From Paracoccaceae bacterium (GTDB lineage Bacteria; Pseudomonadota; Alphaproteobacteria; Rhodobacterales; Rhodobacteraceae), in assembly GCA_015485375.1 (NCBI GenBank), contig WFTU01000090.1, positions 1 to 7,329 on the forward strand: a stretch of 7,329 nt of DNA. The letters are read 5' to 3'. Position numbers and translations under genes: made by a program. Of this stretch, positions 5,946-7,329 are shown piece after piece. Under the pieces are notes generated by a model. It ran no database searches and was not told the origin of the DNA. It saw nothing but the letters and a program-made list of their open reading frames with translations. Every line of letters begins with the position of its first letter. Position 1 is the stretch's first letter.

Positions 5946-5971
5946 TGGTAATTTTTTCTGGGGGAAAACCT

Positions 5972-6193
5972 TTGAGTGCACACTTCAAGAGCCTGGCCGC
6001 GCGCCTGGACCGAAATCAGCAACTGGCGTTGATCAAAAAGCTGCGTGAGGTTATTTCTCAGCCTTGCCCTGATGCTCGATTAGCCCTCTTATCTGGGCTG
6101 CGAGAAGATCTTGCTCTTGCTCGGACAGCAGGGCGAAAAGGCGCTGCAATTCGGCCAGTCGGCTGTCAGGAGTGTCATCAACGAACTCATTGA
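5972..6193 (+). CDS. Doubtful plus-strand ORF overlapping the repressor gene antisense
   Basis: A TTG at 5972 preceded by GGGGGA (5960-5965) at 6 nt opens 73 codons to a TGA at 6191-6193. The first 27 codons lie in non-coding DNA (5972-6050) and have GC-rich third positions. They encode an amphipathic helix (FKSLAARLDRNQQLALIKKLREVI) that resembles the C-terminal helices of small phage repressors. The rest is antisense to the 3' end of the repressor gene and looks less protein-like, with three cysteines near the end. No plus-strand promoter is evident. It may be a small regulator, a remnant of a repressor-type gene, or chance. Confidence 0.25.
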   Translation: MSAHFKSLAARLDRNQQLALIKKLREVISQPCPDARLALLSGLREDLALARTAGRKGAAIRPVGCQECHQRTH

Positions 6194-6374
6194 CCGATTT
6201 TCCGAACACCTTTGCCAGCGAGATTGCGTCGTCCACATTGGTTGATGCAGACCGGCCCTGCTTCAACTTGAACAGCATGTGTTTTGAGACCCCGGCGCGA
6301 CGCGCCAATTCCGGGATGCTCAAATCCGAACTGTTAATGTGCTCCATCAAAGCATCTCTGAACCGCTGGGCCAT
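6051..6374 (-). CDS. XRE-family HTH phage repressor (CI-like, lacking a peptidase domain)
   Basis: This is a 107-aa protein. Residues 4-66 form a Cro/CI-type five-helix DNA-binding domain. The helix-turn-helix is at about 19-41 (SIPELARRAGVSKHMLFKLKQG), followed by the typical VDDAISLAKVFGKSVNEFV (47-65). After a short linker (66-72), a helical C-terminus (72-100, LAELQRLFALLSEQEQDLL) probably mediates dimerisation. There is no S24/LexA-type autoprotease domain; lambda CI is more than twice as long. The ATG at 6374 has a good SD, CAGGAGA, about 6 nt upstream. Identical palindromes lie on both sides of the gene in front of both early promoters, so it is the natural candidate for the lysogeny repressor. 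Without a cleavage domain, SOS induction would have to work through another protein. Confidence 0.9.
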   Translation of the reverse strand: MAQRFRDALMEHINSSDLSIPELARRAGVSKHMLFKLKQGRSASTNVDDAISLAKVFGKSVNEFVDDTPDSRLAELQRLFALLSEQEQDLLAAQIRGLIEHQGKAEK

Positions 6375-6445
6375 GTGTTCTCCTGAATTTTCAGCACAAC
6401 GAGGTTAACGCTTTGGCCTGATTCTTTCGACTAGCCGATTGTCCA

Positions 6446-6474
6446 TTGACAAATGATGGACATTCGTCCACTTG
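6446..6474 (+). promoter_or_regulatory. Rightward early promoter (PR-like)
   Basis: A perfect -35 TTGACA lies at 6446-6451. At 17 nt downstream the -10 position (6469-6474) reads CACTTG, a poor match, so the -10 is uncertain. An 18-19 nt spacer is no better. The expected start, about 6481-6482, coincides with the ATG of the Cro-like gene, which lacks an SD. The third operator (6456-6471) lies inside the promoter. On the minus strand TTGTCA overlaps the same bases and could serve a repressor promoter. Confidence 0.5.
6456..6471. promoter_or_regulatory. Operator site OR1
   Basis: ATGGAC-ATTC-GTCCAC matches the left operators with a 5-bp core palindrome TGGAC-N4-GTCCA. The right arm continues CACTT as in OL2, while the left arm diverges at its outer base. 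It lies between the divergent repressor and Cro-like genes. A lone GTCCA half-site at 6441-6445 may mark a degenerate second operator, with TAGCC at 6432-6436 as its poor other half. Confidence 0.82.
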
Positions 6475-6481
6475 TTCGCCT

Positions 6482-6700
6482 ATGAGCAGCACCACAGAAG
6501 CAAGATCCGTTCGCCGAGAGGTCGAGGCCTTTGCGAAGCGCCACGGTCTCAGCGTGTCCACCGTGTGCAATCGCGCGCTGGGCAACACGAAATTCATGGA
6601 CCGGTTGGAGAGCCGCGAAAAACGCGACCGGGAACTCATCAAGAAACTTCGGAAATACATGAGGGAACGCGACGAACAATCCAAACAGCCCATCACCTGA
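6482..6700 (+). CDS. Cro-like HTH regulator, probably leaderless
   Basis: This is a 72-aa basic protein. Residues about 12-34 (EVEAFAKRHGLSVSTVCNRALG) form a helix-turn-helix of the kind seen in small phage regulators with a 'GLSxSTxxxRAxG' pattern. The C-terminal half (37-66) is a highly charged helix rich in Arg, Lys and Glu. It is divergent from the repressor across the right operator, which is the position of cro in lambda-type phages. I chose the ATG at 6482 because residues encoded further upstream would overlap the operator and promoter. No SD precedes it, while the -35 TTGACA at 6446 places the transcript start at or next to the ATG, so a leaderless mRNA is likely. It could alternatively be a CII-type activator; the cro role is inferred from position. 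Confidence 0.75.
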   Translation: MSSTTEARSVRREVEAFAKRHGLSVSTVCNRALGNTKFMDRLESREKRDRELIKKLRKYMRERDEQSKQPIT

Positions 6701-6879
6701 CATGGTGGGCTGGTGCGGGGATATAAAGTCTCGCCCCGGCAACAAACTGTTTCCATGCGGCGTCAGGGCGCCGTGTCTGCCACTCACGAATGGCGGCCTG
6801 TCTGGTGGGCGATCTGGATGGCCGCTGCCCCGCCTGTCCCTGAGCGGGCGGGGATTTACATGAGGACAGGGGGCCGGAA
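6701..6879 (+). other. Region after the Cro-like gene without a convincing gene
   Basis: These 179 bases hold only weak ORFs. One is a 53-codon frame (6702-6863) of low-complexity Gly/Arg/Leu-rich sequence. Another is a frame ending at 6843 whose last residues, RMAACLVGDLDGRCPACP, are cysteine-rich but lack a good start and length. The only firm structure is the hairpin at 6828-6853. Confidence 0.5.
6828..6853 (+). terminator. GC-rich hairpin after the Cro-like gene (tR1-like)
   Basis: CCCCGCC (6828-6834) pairs with GGCGGGG (6847-6853). Including T-G wobbles the stem extends to 10 bp (6828-6837 with 6844-6853) with a 6-nt loop. It is followed by ATTTACAT, a weak T-tract. A terminator between cro and the replication gene matches lambda tR1 in place. 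The poor T-tract means it may be weak or depend on Rho. Confidence 0.5.
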
Positions 6880-6945
6880 ATGCCGCAGCAGACAACCCAA
6901 AAGCAAGTGCAGCGTCGTCTTGATCACCTGGAAGCCGCGGAATGA
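6880..6945 (+). CDS. Possible 21-codon leader peptide before the replication gene
   Basis: The ATG at 6880 follows an AGGGGG run by about 8 nt and opens 21 codons (MPQQTTQKQVQRRLDHLEAAE) to a TGA at 6943-6945. The stop overlaps the ATG of the replication-type gene by 4 nt (ATGA), which is the coupling used throughout the left operon. The peptide is one short amphipathic helix. It may only feed ribosomes to the downstream start, which has a weak SD of its own. The length gives no independent coding support. Confidence 0.35.
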   Translation: MPQQTTQKQVQRRLDHLEAAE

Positions 6946-7329
6946 GCCGGCCATTCGGGAAGGTGACGTCATCGCTCTGGGGCTCATCAAAGTTCCGCGC
7001 GCTTGCGTCGTCGAAAAGCCGGCTGGCCTACATCTACCTTCTGACCAACGACCACGGCAATTCCATCGGCGCGTATCGACTGCCGCTCCCCTATATTTCC
7101 GCCGATCTTGAGGGCGATCTGGACGGCAAACCGGAAACCGCGAAATCGGTGATTGCCGACCTTCAGCGCGTCGGCCTTATCGAATACGACGAGGCCGAAA
7201 AGGTGGTGATGATCCATGCGTGGTTCGATCACAACCCAATTACCAATGCCAACCACATGGCGGGCGCCGCGCGCGCATTCAGCCAGTTGCCGTCGCGCAC
7301 ATCGTTTAGGGCGCGGCTCGCTGTTGACC
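6942..7329 (+). CDS. Phage replication-type winged-helix protein (partial, 3' end beyond the window)
   Basis: The frame is open from the ATG at 6942 to the right edge (129 codons). The N-terminus MSRPFGKVTSSLWGSSKFRAL leads into LAYIYLLTNDHGNSIGAYRLPLPYISADL (28-56), then TAKSVIADLQRVGLIEYDE (66-84), VVMIHAWFDHNPITNANH (88-105). This order is what I recognise from phage replication-initiation or helicase-loader proteins of the lambda O / DnaD-like kind, where a winged helix precedes a variable linker. The 'WF.HNPI.N..H' motif is a frequent marker in alphaproteobacterial phage versions. The position downstream of the Cro-like gene, as O follows cro and cII in lambda, supports the reading. The start is fixed by the conserved-looking MSRP(F/Y)G opening and the 4-nt overlap with the small ORF upstream. 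Confidence 0.85.
   Translation, partial: MSRPFGKVTSSLWGSSKFRALASSKSRLAYIYLLTNDHGNSIGAYRLPLPYISADLEGDLDGKPETAKSVIADLQRVGLIEYDEAEKVVMIHAWFDHNPITNANHMAGAARAFSQLPSRTSFRARLAVD

Noticed and set aside
6035..6062. Possible weak terminator of the repressor gene (minus strand GCTG...CAGC then TTTTT)
   Set aside because: The stem is 4 bp with a large loop or bulge and overlaps the stop codon; too weak to list as a feature.
6715..6738. CGGGG...CCCCG inverted repeat right after the Cro-like gene
   Set aside because: The stem is only 5 bp with a 13-nt loop and no T-run; probably chance in GC-rich DNA.
6778..6843. Cysteine-rich ending ...AACLVGDLDGRCPACP in a short plus-strand frame
   Set aside because: An upstream in-frame stop at 6724-6726 and only one late ATG leave 17 codons. 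A frameshifted remnant is possible but cannot be shown.
6431..6895. Minus-strand frames opposite the Cro-like gene (121 and 154 codons)
   Set aside because: They would cross the right operator and oppose a better-supported HTH gene; the translation is Pro/Arg/His-rich without motifs.
6713..7111. 132-codon plus-strand frame starting with GTG, overlapping the replication gene
   Set aside because: Its second half is out of frame with the recognisable replication protein, its first half crosses the hairpin, and no motif or SD supports it.
1..7329. CRISPR arrays, tRNA or rRNA genes, insertion sequences, attachment sites
   Set aside because: I saw no regularly spaced repeats, cloverleaf-type sequence, transposase or integrase in either strand.

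Overview
The window looks like the immediate-early control region and leftward early operon of a temperate phage or prophage from a GC-rich alphaproteobacterium. Gene content supports this: a RecT annealing protein, a phage-carried DNA polymerase III beta clamp, a DnaQ/PolB-type 3'-5' exonuclease, an HNH nuclease, a GP88-like protein, a small XRE repressor, a Cro-like regulator and the 5' end of a replication-type HTH gene. GC-rich codon thirds and start-stop overlaps run throughout. The host group is an inference from composition and protein style. Nothing in the window shows an attachment site or host flank.

Layout. Positions 1-5759 are read leftward (minus strand) as one tightly packed operon. 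In transcription order it holds: a 71-aa helical protein with a TTG start, a 37-aa one-helix membrane peptide, the exonuclease, a 116-aa unknown, a 244-aa coiled-coil phage protein, RecT, HNH, the GP88-like protein, the beta clamp, and a secreted protein that runs off the left edge. Most junctions overlap by 1, 4 or 8 nt, which suggests translational coupling. The operon is preceded by a strong-looking promoter (TTGACA, 17 bp, TAGAAA). Two near-identical palindromic operators lie in its spacer and just upstream of its -35. Its roughly 83-nt leader contains two hairpins.

Positions 6051-6374 (minus) encode the repressor, and a third copy of the operator lies just upstream of it. From there the plus strand carries the Cro-like gene at 6482-6700, apparently leaderless, then a GC-rich hairpin at 6828-6853, a possible 21-codon ORF, and the replication-type gene from 6942 off the right edge. 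This matches the lambda plan in order and direction: left recombination operon, PL/OL, cI, OR/PR, cro, terminator, replication gene.

How it works together (inference). The repressor would bind TGGAC-N4-GTCCA sites at both ends of its own gene and silence both early promoters. The repressor lacks an S24 autoprotease domain, so induction should differ from lambda. Once derepressed, the left operon supplies recombination (RecT, exonuclease, possibly HNH) and a private sliding clamp. The right operon supplies Cro-like control and replication. The least explained parts are the double-hairpin leader, a plus-strand ORF antisense to the 3' end of the repressor gene, the secreted protein at the operon's distal end, and three unknown small early proteins.
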